Source: Francisella uliginis
GTDB lineage: Bacteria > Pseudomonadota > Gammaproteobacteria > Francisellales > Francisellaceae
Direction of reading: 5' to 3'
NCBI RefSeq assembly: GCF_001895265.1
Contig: NZ_CP016796.1
Span: 1,426,001-1,490,000, forward strand
DNA length: 64,000 bases
Shown: positions 1 through 8,669 of the stretch, piece by piece
How the letters are laid out: each line of letters begins with the position of its first letter
How positions within the stretch are numbered: the first letter of the stretch is position 1
Position numbers and translations under genes: made by a program
Notes under the pieces: generated by a model
The model's input: the letters and a program-made list of their open reading frames with translations, nothing else
What the model was told of the DNA's origin: nothing
The model's database searches: none

Positions 1-1003
1 TCAAAAAGTTAACTGCAACAGAATTCACAGTCTTATACTCAGGTGGTAAACTTTTTGTAACTCCAGCAGGGAAACTATGCAACTTAATAGTAGTCTTAGA
101 AGAATTATCTTCTTTTGACTTTTTCTTATCTTCAGTTACCTTTTTATTTGTATCTTTGTTCTTATCAGTGTCTTTTTTGTCTACTTTTTTTGTATCCAGC
201 TGTTTAAGGCCTATAGATGCCATATTACCACCAACATTTATATAAGCCTTAATCTTGTTATCACCTGCGGCTTTTTTATAAATTTCCATACGTTTTTTGA
301 TAGAAGTGTTAGTAGCATCTTTATAAGGTACATTAATAACCTTATAACCATTTCTCTTAATCGCATCATTAAGTTTTAAGATAGCTCTTGGAGTCATACC
401 ATAACCATTATCATGAGAACCTCCTAAAGTTATGCCTAACACATCAAAATCAAATAATTTTTTCTCAACCAAATTATGATAAATATCTGGCCAAGTAAAG
501 TTTGGTCTATTTGCACCAAACTGCGAAGCACCAGCAGAAAAAATAACTAAAGGCTTTAATTTCAGTGTTTTTATTGCTGCTAACATCGCTATGTCTAAAG
601 CTGGATAAGAACCTGTCTCTTGGATAGCAACAGTATCGCCTTCTTTTAGATTAAGCTGACTTAACCAATCAACAAAGAGTGCTGACATATTAGGGTTTAC
701 TGAAGATCTTTTTGCATATAAATCGCCAGAATCAGTAGTTATTTCTGTCATTGACAAGCCTATTAAGCCAGTGCAAGAAATATCTCCCATTTTCTGACAT
801 AGGTAACCTTTTGACATAAAAAATCTTTCAGTCAGCTCAAATGCTCTATCTGTCATTTTTGCTGCTTGTATCTTCTGTGTATATCCTTTTGTTTCAACAA
901 CTAAATTGCCCTCAACTATATATAATGAAATAATCATAAATACTGTTAAAAACAAAATTATATAACGTGATAAAAATTTACGGTGCCAATACATCGTCTT
1001 CAT
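1..1003 (-). CDS. capA: CapA/PgsW-type poly-gamma-glutamate system protein (3' end cut by window)
   Basis: The frame opens with ATG at 1003, one base after the capC stop, and stays open to the window edge, so the C-terminus is missing. About 334 codons are visible. They show an N-terminal membrane anchor (residues about 10-30, RYIILFLTVFMIISLYIV) followed by an extracytoplasmic domain containing IQETGSYPALDIAMLAAIK. A Lys/Asp-rich low-complexity linker follows at about residues 265-305. The family works with CapB and CapC in the membrane-bound poly-gamma-glutamate (or related amide ligase) machinery. In Francisella the capBCA genes affect virulence, although a PGA capsule has been hard to demonstrate there. 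The near-overlap with capC indicates one transcript. The call rests on gene context plus general sequence character. Confidence 0.85.
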   Translation of the reverse strand, partial: MKTMYWHRKFLSRYIILFLTVFMIISLYIVEGNLVVETKGYTQKIQAAKMTDRAFELTERFFMSKGYLCQKMGDISCTGLIGLSMTEITTDSGDLYAKRSSVNPNMSALFVDWLSQLNLKEGDTVAIQETGSYPALDIAMLAAIKTLKLKPLVIFSAGASQFGANRPNFTWPDIYHNLVEKKLFDFDVLGITLGGSHDNGYGMTPRAILKLNDAIKRNGYKVINVPYKDATNTSIKKRMEIYKKAAGDNKIKAYINVGGNMASIGLKQLDTKKVDKKDTDKNKDTNKKVTEDKKKSKEDNSSKTTIKLHSFPAGVTKSLPPEYKTVNSVAVNFL

Positions 1004-1004
1004 A

Positions 1005-1469
1005 CTATATCCCTACTATTTGAGGTCCAATTAAAACTATTAATAATAAACGTATAACAATAGAAGCTATTAATAAAGATCCTATTGTCTCAATAAGTCC
1101 CTGTCTATCTATAGACAAAGTTATAAGTCCCGGAATAATATATCCTATTACTTGAAGATTATTAGAATAAAAGCTAGTAGTTAGATATTGTGAGAACAAA
1201 GCATTACATATAGTACCTAGTATAAATGATAGCAATACTGTAATAGCAATTCTTCTTCTACCATATATAATCATAAATTTTGACATTAATCTAACTATAC
1301 CAAATATTACTATTGATATTAAAATAGTGACTATAACCCTATCAGGAGCCCCCATTTCTAAAGCAAAATATCCAGGTACTACCATACCACCAGTAGATAA
1401 ACCTAAAAGTGATACAAAAACCAGTCCAACTATTAGACCGATCCCAATCGAGAGCGTTAATGGATCCAT
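1005..1469 (-). CDS. capC: CapC/PgsC-type membrane protein of the poly-gamma-glutamate system
   Basis: This 154-aa, very hydrophobic protein has about four to five membrane segments and starts MDPLTLSIGIGLIVGLVF. The ATG at 1469 has a GGAG-type ribosome site about 6 bases upstream. Size, N-terminal Gly/Leu-rich helix and position between capB and capA match the PgsC/CapC family, the membrane partner of the CapB ligase. The 27-base gap to capB and the 1-base gap to capA indicate translational coupling within capBCA. Its biochemical role (assembly or export of the polymer) is family knowledge and cannot be read from the sequence. Confidence 0.9.
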   Translation of the reverse strand: MDPLTLSIGIGLIVGLVFVSLLGLSTGGMVVPGYFALEMGAPDRVIVTILISIVIFGIVRLMSKFMIIYGRRRIAITVLLSFILGTICNALFSQYLTTSFYSNNLQVIGYIIPGLITLSIDRQGLIETIGSLLIASIVIRLLLIVLIGPQIVGI

Positions 1470-1496
1470 ATTTTCTCCTATTTATATTCTAAAAAA

Positions 1497-2714
1497 TTAC
1501 AAATCATGTTTATTCTTATGGCTTTGATCACAGTAATCTACTAAATCCATACCTATATCTTTAATATTACCTACCCCTACAAGCATATAGGATTCAGCCT
1601 TTTGTGTTGCATAAACTTTTTCAAGAATTTCTAAAGGTTTCATATCCTCACATACTATAACTTCTGCAGTTTTTACACCTAGAGATTTAGCATATTTTTT
1701 GTAAAAAGATACAAACACATCTGTTCCTGTGCCAATAAGAGTAACTAAATCAGGTTTTTCCCAACCTAAAATAGCCTCTGCGATTTGTTTAGATCTATCT
1801 TCCCTATCTGCTCTGCAGTTTACAACAAGAACTTTCTTTTCACATTCTTGATACTTTTCATAAAGCTTATCCCACAGCATTTTAGTAGATACAGGATCAT
1901 TAGCAGCAAATGCATTAGCAAAATTCATCTCAGAATCTTTGACATCAAAATTATACTCAGTCATTGCCCCTGGATCTGGAGTTGCTTCCCACATACCTTT
2001 AAGTGCAACTTCTCGAGGAATGCCAAGATCATCAGTAACCTTTAAAGCTAAGGCGACATTGATTTTAAATTCTGAATACACAAACTTATTAATTTCATCA
2101 TCAGATATTTTTTCAGCATCATCAGCTGTAGCTGCTATTAGTTGAGTATTTCTGTCTTTACATGCGTAATCAAAGAAATCTAAATGAATATCTTCGGCTG
2201 TAAAATATTTAGAATTAACTGGAACTGTCCCTGCTAATGCCTTAGCAACATCTCTTTCTGTTGGCCCCATTACATCTAAATGGTCAGGTCGTGCATTTGT
2301 TAATACACCATGTGTTGCTTTTATGAGTTTAAGTTCACATAAAGATTGTAGTAAAGGCTGTAACGCCATACATTCTATAATAATAGCATCTGCTTTTGCC
2401 CTTTTTGCCTTAAACATAATTTTAACTTGTTCGGCAATATTACTAAAACCTATCCTAAATACTGGGGTTTCTGAACCATCAACATCGATATATCTTGCTA
2501 AAGTTCCAGTAGTTTTCGCTACAGTTGTATATCCACCAGCCCTAACACCAGCAGCAATAAGCCTAGCAACACTAGATTTTCCTCTAGTACCATTGACATG
2601 AATTCTAACTGGAATACTTTTGATACTAATATTATGAATTATATTCTCTATTATCAAATATAAACATAAAACTACAAAAACACCTATAATTAACCAAAAA
2701 TCCAAAGCAGCCAC
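1497..2714 (-). CDS. capB: CapB/PgsB-type amide ligase (Mur-ligase fold)
   Basis: A 405-aa protein with an N-terminal membrane helix (residues about 5-25) followed directly by a P-loop GTRGKSS at 42-48, as in Mur/FolC ligases. This is the ATP-dependent ligase subunit that joins glutamates through gamma linkages in PgsB/CapB. The start is GTG at 2714 with an AGGTAAC-like ribosome site just upstream; no ATG lies nearby. It is the first gene of capB-capC-capA. Francisella CapB is known to be needed for intracellular growth. Length agrees with the family. Confidence 0.92.
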   Translation of the reverse strand: MAALDFWLIIGVFVVLCLYLIIENIIHNISIKSIPVRIHVNGTRGKSSVARLIAAGVRAGGYTTVAKTTGTLARYIDVDGSETPVFRIGFSNIAEQVKIMFKAKRAKADAIIIECMALQPLLQSLCELKLIKATHGVLTNARPDHLDVMGPTERDVAKALAGTVPVNSKYFTAEDIHLDFFDYACKDRNTQLIAATADDAEKISDDEINKFVYSEFKINVALALKVTDDLGIPREVALKGMWEATPDPGAMTEYNFDVKDSEMNFANAFAANDPVSTKMLWDKLYEKYQECEKKVLVVNCRADREDRSKQIAEAILGWEKPDLVTLIGTGTDVFVSFYKKYAKSLGVKTAEVIVCEDMKPLEILEKVYATQKAESYMLVGVGNIKDIGMDLVDYCDQSHKNKHDL

Positions 2715-2798
2715 CTTGTTACCTAAGACATCTATTAAATTATAGCACTTAAAATATTATATAAAAGCCTATAAATTATTTATATTTAAAGTTTAATA

Positions 2799-4043
2799 TT
2801 ATCTAGTCTCAGGCATGAGATATACTACTGGAAGCATTATAATCGAAGCTATAACTAAGAGCCATGCTGGTGCTTGCATACTCCCTGTTAAAACTACCAA
2901 TGAAGTTGCAATAAAAGGAATTGTTCCTCCAAAGAAAGAGTTACCTATGTTATAGCTTAAGGCATTACCACTATAGCGATATTTTGTTTTAAACAACTCT
3001 GGCGCAAAAGCTCCGTAAGATCCCCAAACAGCCATTAAAGGGATACTCAAAATGATCATAGAAATAACAAGGTAAACAAGTCCTTGTCCCATTAGCATAA
3101 AACAAGGATATGATAAGAATATATAAATAAATATAGAAAACTTTATTAAAGGCTTTCTGCCTATATAATCACTTAAAAATCCCCATAAAGGAGCTGAAAA
3201 TGAAAAAAGTAAACTAAAAATAGTAACTATGGCTAAAGAATAAAATTCAGAATAATCCAATTCAGTAAAATGTGATTGTAAATATGAAAGAACTAAATAA
3301 TAAATAATATTGGCATATGCTGATAAAGCAATAGCAAAAAATAAAGGCTTTGTCTGTTTTTTAAACATTTCTCGAACGGGTGTTGCACATACTTCACCTT
3401 CGGCTTGCAACTCCTCAAAAGAATAACTCTCAGGTATTGATAACCTCATGAACAAAGATATTATTGCTAAAACTAATCCAATAATATATCCAACTCTCCA
3501 TCCCCATAAATTTATACTTTCTTGACTAAATATACCAAACAGCAACATCACAACTAAAGAAGCTAAAAAAACACCTGTTCCAGATGACATAGTAGCAAAA
3601 CTTGCGACAAAGGCTCTGCGATTCGGTTTAGCAGATTCAATCATAAAAACCATTACTCCTCCATAAGATCCACCTATAGAAAACCCTTGAAGAAGTCTCA
3701 TTAATACTAATATTAGTGGTGCTAAAATTCCTATAGAGCTATATACAGGCAAACACGTTATGACAAACATTGGTACTATCATCATAGTTATAGATAAAAT
3801 TAATGCTTTCTTTCTACCAAATCGGTCACCAAAGCTACCCATTACAACACTTCCTACTGGCCCCATAAAAAATCCAGCGGCGAAAACTCCAAAAGTCATT
3901 AATATAGCAGTATACTTACCAACATCTGGAAAAAATATATGAGCAATAACAGGTGTTAAATATGCAAAAAGCATAAAATCATACCATTCAACTATAGTGC
4001 TAGCTGATGCAAATAAAATATGTTTTTTTGAAAGTTTATTCAT
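2799..4043 (-). CDS. MFS transporter, metabolite:H+ symporter (MHS/ProP-like) family
   Basis: About 414 aa with roughly 12 membrane helices. The N-terminus carries the MHS hallmark EWYDFMLFAYLTP (about residue 20), then the MFS loop motif GDRFGRKKA near residue 75. MHS members import small organic solutes such as proline, betaine, ketoglutarate, citrate or shikimate with protons; the substrate cannot be told here. The ATG at 4043 is preferred over a TTG one codon earlier at 4046. The gene stands alone between capB and the tRNA cluster. Confidence 0.88.
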   Translation of the reverse strand: MNKLSKKHILFASASTIVEWYDFMLFAYLTPVIAHIFFPDVGKYTAILMTFGVFAAGFFMGPVGSVVMGSFGDRFGRKKALILSITMMIVPMFVITCLPVYSSIGILAPLILVLMRLLQGFSIGGSYGGVMVFMIESAKPNRRAFVASFATMSSGTGVFLASLVVMLLFGIFSQESINLWGWRVGYIIGLVLAIISLFMRLSIPESYSFEELQAEGEVCATPVREMFKKQTKPLFFAIALSAYANIIYYLVLSYLQSHFTELDYSEFYSLAIVTIFSLLFSFSAPLWGFLSDYIGRKPLIKFSIFIYIFLSYPCFMLMGQGLVYLVISMIILSIPLMAVWGSYGAFAPELFKTKYRYSGNALSYNIGNSFFGGTIPFIATSLVVLTGSMQAPAWLLVIASIIMLPVVYLMPETR

Positions 4044-4148
4044 CAAGCTTAAAAATTTAAAATTAGAAAATATAATAAAGAACTAACTTTATACTTTGAG
4101 AAGTATCTTTGCAAGTTAATTTTTTTGAAACAATATGAAGATAAAGAG

Positions 4149-4231
4149 TGGTGCGGACGGGGAGACTCGAACTCCCACGGTTGCCCGCTGGAACCTAAAT
4201 CCAGTGCGTCTACCAATTTCGCCACGTCCGC
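4149..4231 (-). tRNA. tRNA-Leu (anticodon TAG)
   Basis: The cloverleaf is readable on the minus strand: acceptor GCGGACG with CGTCCGC, anticodon stem CTGGA/TCCAG with loop TTTAGGT, a long variable arm as expected for Leu, a GTTCGAGTC T-arm and an encoded CCA. It is the last gene of the five-tRNA cluster. Confidence 0.96.
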
Positions 4232-4237
4232 AATATC

Positions 4238-4313
4238 TGGGGTGATTGATGGGACTTGAACCCACGACAACCGGAATCACAATCCGGGGCTCTACCAACT
4301 GAGCTACAACCAC
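4238..4313 (-). tRNA. tRNA-His (anticodon GTG)
   Basis: Minus-strand cloverleaf with acceptor GTGGTTG/CAATCAC, anticodon loop containing GTG within CCGGATTGTGATTCCGG, discriminator C and encoded CCA. The base before G1 (position 4314) reads G, which fits the G-1 of tRNA-His. Confidence 0.96.
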
Positions 4314-4340
4314 CATTACAAATTGCAATCAATTATGTAA

Positions 4341-4417
4341 TGGCACGTCCGGCAGGATTCGAACCTGCTACCCTCGGCTTAGAAGGCCGATGCTCTATCC
4401 AGATGAGCTACGGACGC
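4341..4417 (-). tRNA. tRNA-Arg (anticodon TCT)
   Basis: Minus-strand cloverleaf with acceptor GCGTCCG/CGGACGT, anticodon stem TCGGC/GCCGA around loop CTTCTAA, T-arm GGTTCGAATCC and encoded CCA. Confidence 0.96.
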
Positions 4418-4425
4418 ACAAATAA

Positions 4426-4502
<77 letters not shown>

Positions 4503-4517
4503 ACAATTTCTAAATAA

Positions 4518-4593
4518 TGGTGGCCTGAGGCGGAATCGAACCACCGACACGAGGATTTTCAATCCTCTGCTCTACCGACTGAGCTATCAGGCC
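4518..4593 (-). tRNA. tRNA-Phe (anticodon GAA)
   Basis: Minus-strand cloverleaf with acceptor GGCCTGA/TCAGGCC, anticodon stem GAGGA/TCCTC with loop TTGAAAA (anticodon GAA), T-arm GGTTCGATTCC and encoded CCA. It is the promoter-proximal gene of the cluster. Confidence 0.96.
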
Positions 4594-4601
4594 AATGACG
4601 T

Positions 4602-4632
4602 ATATTATTACGTAATCTTGCCTTTAAGTCAA
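4602..4632 (-). promoter_or_regulatory. Putative sigma-70 promoter of the tRNA cluster
   Basis: On the minus strand TTGACT (4632-4627) is followed by a spacer of 16 bases and TAATAA (4610-4605), or 19 bases and TAATAT (4607-4602). The predicted start falls a few bases before tRNA-Phe. The -35 is close to consensus, as expected for a stable-RNA promoter. Confidence 0.6.
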
Positions 4633-4639
4633 CACATTT

Positions 4640-5503
4640 TTACAAGATTTTTTCATCATAAAAAGTTTTTATCTTTTCACCATCTGCATATGCATATAAA
4701 GTCTGTGCTACTGATGTAGATCCAGAGCAAATATTGCCTTTTTTATCTATTGCTATTAGACCAACATAGTCACCGAATTCATCACTCTCTGTGATCGACT
4801 TATTTACAGCTTCATATAAATTCATACCATCTTTTACTCTTGTAGCAATTTTGGCTCCTACTGCTTGATTTAAAATATGTTCACCAATACCAGTGCAAGA
4901 TATTCCCATTTCATCATTTGCAAAGTTACCAGCAACTGTAGGGCTATCTCCCACTCGACCAGGATACTCAAAGCCAGCTCCTCCGGTAGAAGTTACAGCA
5001 CATATTTTTCCTTTAGAATCCAAAACCACTACACCTATAGTGCCAGTATAACCTTTCTTAAGCTCAAGATACTCTTGATATCTTTTTTCTGTCATAGGAT
5101 TATACTTCGAAAGTTTCATAACATCATGAGCAAATGTAGTAGCTTGCTCCGCTGATAATACACTATGATGTTGTTGCATTAGCCTACTTGCAACCTCAAT
5201 TGGATTTTTAACATTCTGAATATTGATAACGCCGGCAAATTTCTTATGCTGACTATCCATTATTGAGGCAGACATCCTTATTTGACCATCTTGCTGAACT
5301 CTAGAACCCGTACCAGCATTAAAGATCTCATTATCCTCTAAAAGCTTTGCAGCAAATATTGCTGCTTGATTAGCATCATCTACCTGTCTGAGATAATCAT
5401 AAGATTTTTCAACTATAGGCAATAAATGTTGATGATAATCGCCAAAGGAAGTATTTTTATCCTCTCTAGCACCACAACCACCATGAATTATAATTTTCTG
5501 CAT
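4640..5503 (-). CDS. Isoaspartyl peptidase / plant-type L-asparaginase (Ntn hydrolase)
   Basis: A 287-aa protein with the plant-type asparaginase signatures IIHGGCGA at the N-terminus, NAGTGS near residue 62, and the autocleavage site GYTGTIGVVVLD with the catalytic Thr at about residue 155. The family cleaves isoaspartyl dipeptides and asparagine after self-processing into alpha and beta subunits. The gene lies just downstream of a cyanophycinase on the same strand. A natural pathway follows: cyanophycinase releases beta-Asp-Arg, which this enzyme splits to Asp and Arg. No signal peptide is seen. The 82-base gap to the cyanophycinase allows either co-transcription or a separate promoter. Confidence 0.9.
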   Translation of the reverse strand: MQKIIIHGGCGAREDKNTSFGDYHQHLLPIVEKSYDYLRQVDDANQAAIFAAKLLEDNEIFNAGTGSRVQQDGQIRMSASIMDSQHKKFAGVINIQNVKNPIEVASRLMQQHHSVLSAEQATTFAHDVMKLSKYNPMTEKRYQEYLELKKGYTGTIGVVVLDSKGKICAVTSTGGAGFEYPGRVGDSPTVAGNFANDEMGISCTGIGEHILNQAVGAKIATRVKDGMNLYEAVNKSITESDEFGDYVGLIAIDKKGNICSGSTSVAQTLYAYADGEKIKTFYDEKIL

Positions 5504-5585
5504 ATTTAAATCCTATTAAAAGTTAAAGTAGTATTAATAAGTTTAGTCTGACTGACTTATAAAGATTATAAAAGAAATTTTAAGA

Positions 5586-6404
5586 TTAGTATTCAACTAA
5601 ACAAGTATTTAGATCAAATTTTTGTTCTTCTAATAACATATGCATACGAATATCTACTAAACTAATTGGCGCATTGTTACGAGCATTATGTAATGACGAA
5701 TGTTTTAAATGAGAGAAATCAATAACTGTTACCATACCTGAGCCAACAACTTCGATAACATTCTCAGAGTTCAATAATGCAGCAGTATCTTCATCAATAC
5801 CCACACCAACCATATAAGGATTATATGATAATGCTGCTAGAAGTCTACCTAATCTATCTCTTTGAGAAAAGTGCTGATCTACTAAAAGCTTATTTGTTAA
5901 GCCAAGACCTGGAGCTAAGTTAACCATATTACATCTAGGCATAAGTCCTGCTTGACCTCCAGCAATCATAAAGCCAGAAATAAATGCTGCTCCTGCAGAT
6001 GTCCCTGCAACATTAACACCTTTTGCATTTAATCTACGAATAAGCTGAGCTATTGGAGTACCACCAAGAGTTGTAGAAAGTAACAGTTGGTTACCGCCAG
6101 TCATAAATATACCTGTACACTGAGAGAGTAAATCTTGATACTCTTTATTTGTAGTAGCCTCAAGGCGAGTTTCTATTTTTAAATTATAAGCATCTTTGAC
6201 ACCCATCTTTTTAAAAATATCAACATAAATATCACCAGTATCTGGCAGCTTAGATGCTGTAGGTATTACAGCTATTTTTGCATCTTCTCCACCTGATAAC
6301 TCTATAAACTTCTCCAACACTGTAGGACTTGCGAATTTATCTTCTCCACCCCCGATAGGCATAATAAATCCACGGTGATCCTTTTTAACTGGTTTAGAAG
6401 GCAT
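5586..6404 (-). CDS. cphB: Cyanophycinase (S51-type serine exopeptidase)
   Basis: A 272-aa protein with the cyanophycinase pattern: PIGGGEDK near residue 17, FMTGGNQ near 100, and the nucleophile elbow AGTSAGAA with Ser at about 136, followed by the DQHFSQRDRLGRL block. The enzyme hydrolyses cyanophycin (poly-Asp with Arg side chains) to beta-Asp-Arg dipeptides. No signal peptide is present, so it acts in the cytoplasm. No cyanophycin synthetase is visible in this window, so the polymer may come from elsewhere or the enzyme may act on another isopeptide. The ATG at 6404 has a GGAG ribosome site. Confidence 0.92.
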   Translation of the reverse strand: MPSKPVKKDHRGFIMPIGGGEDKFASPTVLEKFIELSGGEDAKIAVIPTASKLPDTGDIYVDIFKKMGVKDAYNLKIETRLEATTNKEYQDLLSQCTGIFMTGGNQLLLSTTLGGTPIAQLIRRLNAKGVNVAGTSAGAAFISGFMIAGGQAGLMPRCNMVNLAPGLGLTNKLLVDQHFSQRDRLGRLLAALSYNPYMVGVGIDEDTAALLNSENVIEVVGSGMVTVIDFSHLKHSSLHNARNNAPISLVDIRMHMLLEEQKFDLNTCLVEY

Positions 6405-6602
6405 TTTTAAAATCTCCTTTAATATTTAAAAAATCTTTATAGTAAAAAATAACATTTTGGTGAAATAATACTAATTAATGAATAATTTTTCTATAAAAAA
6501 GGTTTATTTTTTCAAATCTTTAAGGTATTTAAAACATTTACGCCTCTTTTATTTGATGATATGCTATCTAGCAAATAATTTATTTAGCTATAAAACCTTA
6601 AA

Positions 6603-7709
6603 ATGAAAACTCTTAAAGCTTTAACTATTGGTGGCGCGACACTAGATACGATTATCGAGTATGAAGAGATGTTCACCATGAACATGCAAAAGAAAGATAC
6701 CACTCAATCTTTTATGTTACTTGAAGAAGGAGCAAAAATAGAAGTAAAAGAACATAACTCTTTTTCTGGTGGTGGAGCTACTAACGCAGCTGTTTCTTTT
6801 AAAAAGCAAAATATTGATGTTAGCTTTTTTGGAAAAATAGGTAAGGATATTACAGGTGAAAAGATAGCTCAAGAGCTTAAAGACTTTGGTATAGATATAT
6901 CAAATATAAGATACTCTAATAATTACGGTACGGCTACATCTTACGTAATCCCAACATTAAGTGGTGATAGAACTATTTTTGCTTATAGAGGTGCCAATAA
7001 AGATATACTGAAAGATGACCTACCATCTCAAGCAATCATCGACAGTGACTTTATATATATAACATCTTTAAGTAAATCTTCAGCTGCTAGACTACCTGAG
7101 ATAGTACAACTTGCCTCAGAAAATAATACAAAAGTAGCTATTAATCCAGGCTCAAGTCAACTAAGTGTTGGTGAGAGCTTTATAAAAGATTCGATGTTTG
7201 GTATTGATATATTAGTTTTAAATTATCAAGAAGCTCAAAAACTTATGCTTTCTCTACTTTCTTCAGATGATGAAGAGATAGCAGAATCAAAAGATAGGTT
7301 AGAAACAGTACATGATGAAGAAAGAAGAGACTTTCTAAACGCTACTTTTAGATTAAAAGACTTTTTTAAAATATGTTTAGATCTAGGAGTTAGACTAATC
7401 ATGGTAACTGATGGCTCAAATGGCGTCTATGCAGCAACTAAAGATAAAATATATCATAGTGAATCATTGCGTATCAAAAATGTCCTAAATACACTTGGGG
7501 CTGGAGATGCATTTAGTTCAACATTCTGTGCAAATATCTACAAAGGAAACAGCGTTGAGGATTCTATAAAATTTGCTTTAATTAATGCTAGTCATGTAAT
7601 TCAGTATTCTGATGCAAAATCTGGACTACAAACATCTGAAAGCCTAGAAAGAATCAAGTCAAAAATGAACTGTGGTCTAGATAAAAAGATAACTGTTACA
7701 GCTTGGTAA
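6603..7709 (+). CDS. PfkB/ribokinase-family sugar or nucleoside kinase
   Basis: A 368-aa protein with both PfkB signatures: FSGGGATNAAVSF near residue 55 and the anion-hole/catalytic NTLGAGDAFSSTF near residue 296. The substrate is unknown; ribokinase, adenosine-kinase-like and ADP-heptose-type kinases share this layout. An acidic insert (about residues 217-240, SSDDEEIAESKDRLE) lengthens it beyond the usual 300-330 aa. It is divergent from cphB and has no close partner. In Francisella a gene of this family lies near the capsule-like-complex locus, which is consistent with a link to sugar metabolism. Confidence 0.85.
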   Translation: MKTLKALTIGGATLDTIIEYEEMFTMNMQKKDTTQSFMLLEEGAKIEVKEHNSFSGGGATNAAVSFKKQNIDVSFFGKIGKDITGEKIAQELKDFGIDISNIRYSNNYGTATSYVIPTLSGDRTIFAYRGANKDILKDDLPSQAIIDSDFIYITSLSKSSAARLPEIVQLASENNTKVAINPGSSQLSVGESFIKDSMFGIDILVLNYQEAQKLMLSLLSSDDEEIAESKDRLETVHDEERRDFLNATFRLKDFFKICLDLGVRLIMVTDGSNGVYAATKDKIYHSESLRIKNVLNTLGAGDAFSSTFCANIYKGNSVEDSIKFALINASHVIQYSDAKSGLQTSESLERIKSKMNCGLDKKITVTAW

Positions 7710-7725
7710 ATACCATAGATTCTTT

Positions 7726-7880
7726 GTCATTCCCTCGTAGGAGGGAATCTCATAAATCATAACCATCAGCTAAAAGATCCCCTCGGTCACTGAGCGGAGT
7801 CGAATGTGCGCGGGTATAACTATACATTTCTTGATCATTCCGGACTTGATCCGGAATCTCTATACCTATCACCATATCTA
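7726..7880. repeat. Cluster of GTCATTCC-type palindromes in an intergenic gap
   Basis: The 232-base gap is largely made of dispersed-repeat pieces. ATTCCCTC-GTAG-GAGGGAAT (7729-7748) and ATTCCGGA-CTTGA-TCCGGAAT (7837-7857) are perfect 8-bp stems. Between them lies GGTCACTGAGCGGAGTCGAA (about 7785-7804), the same unit that borders the GIY-YIG gene near 40.5 kb. Related composites occur at 37367, 39911 and 53904. Confidence 0.8.
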
Positions 7881-7941
7881 GGAGATCCTGTACTTCAACC
7901 ACGCTCAGCAGCCAGTTCAAGATAACTGTATTCTTTTTTCA

Positions 7942-8604
7942 CTATCTTCTAGCTAAATAGTTACCTTCAAAAAAAGACTCCACATCTTTCACATAATAAT
8001 CAATTTCCTGATTATCATAGAAATTAGCCTCTGACTTATGATCATCGGCATGAATTAATACAGTTTCCATTCCTAAATGCTTAGCTGGCACTAAATTGTG
8101 TGAAGAGTCTTCAAAGAAAATAGCATTGGTAAAATCAATATCGAACTTATCTCTGCCTATCTCAAAGTATTTTGTTTTTGGTTTAGAGACTAAACCCGTA
8201 TCCTCAATAGTCAAAATTCCATCAAAACTGTTATCTAAGCCTAACTGTTTAAGTACCCTATCTGTATGAAAATTAGAAGCATTGGTGAAAATATAAGTAC
8301 GATTATCTTTTCTTAGATCATTTATATACTTATTTAGCCTTTCATTTGGCTTGAAGTGACTAATCTCAATATCATCTATATAATCTAGAAACTCCCTGGA
8401 TTCAATGCCATGATAGCGCATCATACCAAGCATAGTAGAGCCAAATTCATAATATAACTCATCTCGAATGGCATCAGCTTTTTCAGTATCTGAGATATCT
8501 AGTTTAAGTTTAATATAATCACTCATTCTCGCCATTTGGTTATCAAATAAACCATTGTTGTATGGATAAAGTGTATTATCTAAGTCGAATATGTAGGTTT
8601 TCAT
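7942..8604 (-). CDS. HAD-superfamily pyrimidine 5'-nucleotidase-like hydrolase
   Basis: A 220-aa HAD phosphatase beginning MKTYIFDLDNTLYPY, so the DxDxT nucleophile motif is at residues 7-11. Motif II is IFTNAS near residue 106, and the distal FFEDSSHNLVPAKHLGM block gives the acidic motif. The opening and length match the SDT1/YjjG-like pyrimidine 5'-nucleotidase group. The exact substrate is not fixed by sequence. It closes the polysaccharide cluster on the same strand, 65 bases downstream of the flippase gene, so it could process a phosphorylated sugar intermediate, but this is only context. Confidence 0.85.
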   Translation of the reverse strand: MKTYIFDLDNTLYPYNNGLFDNQMARMSDYIKLKLDISDTEKADAIRDELYYEFGSTMLGMMRYHGIESREFLDYIDDIEISHFKPNERLNKYINDLRKDNRTYIFTNASNFHTDRVLKQLGLDNSFDGILTIEDTGLVSKPKTKYFEIGRDKFDIDFTNAIFFEDSSHNLVPAKHLGMETVLIHADDHKSEANFYDNQEIDYYVKDVESFFEGNYLARR

Positions 8605-8669
8605 ACAAACAAAACCTTATTTAAATAAAAATATCTTAAGTATAACAATATTATTACACATGAGAATAC

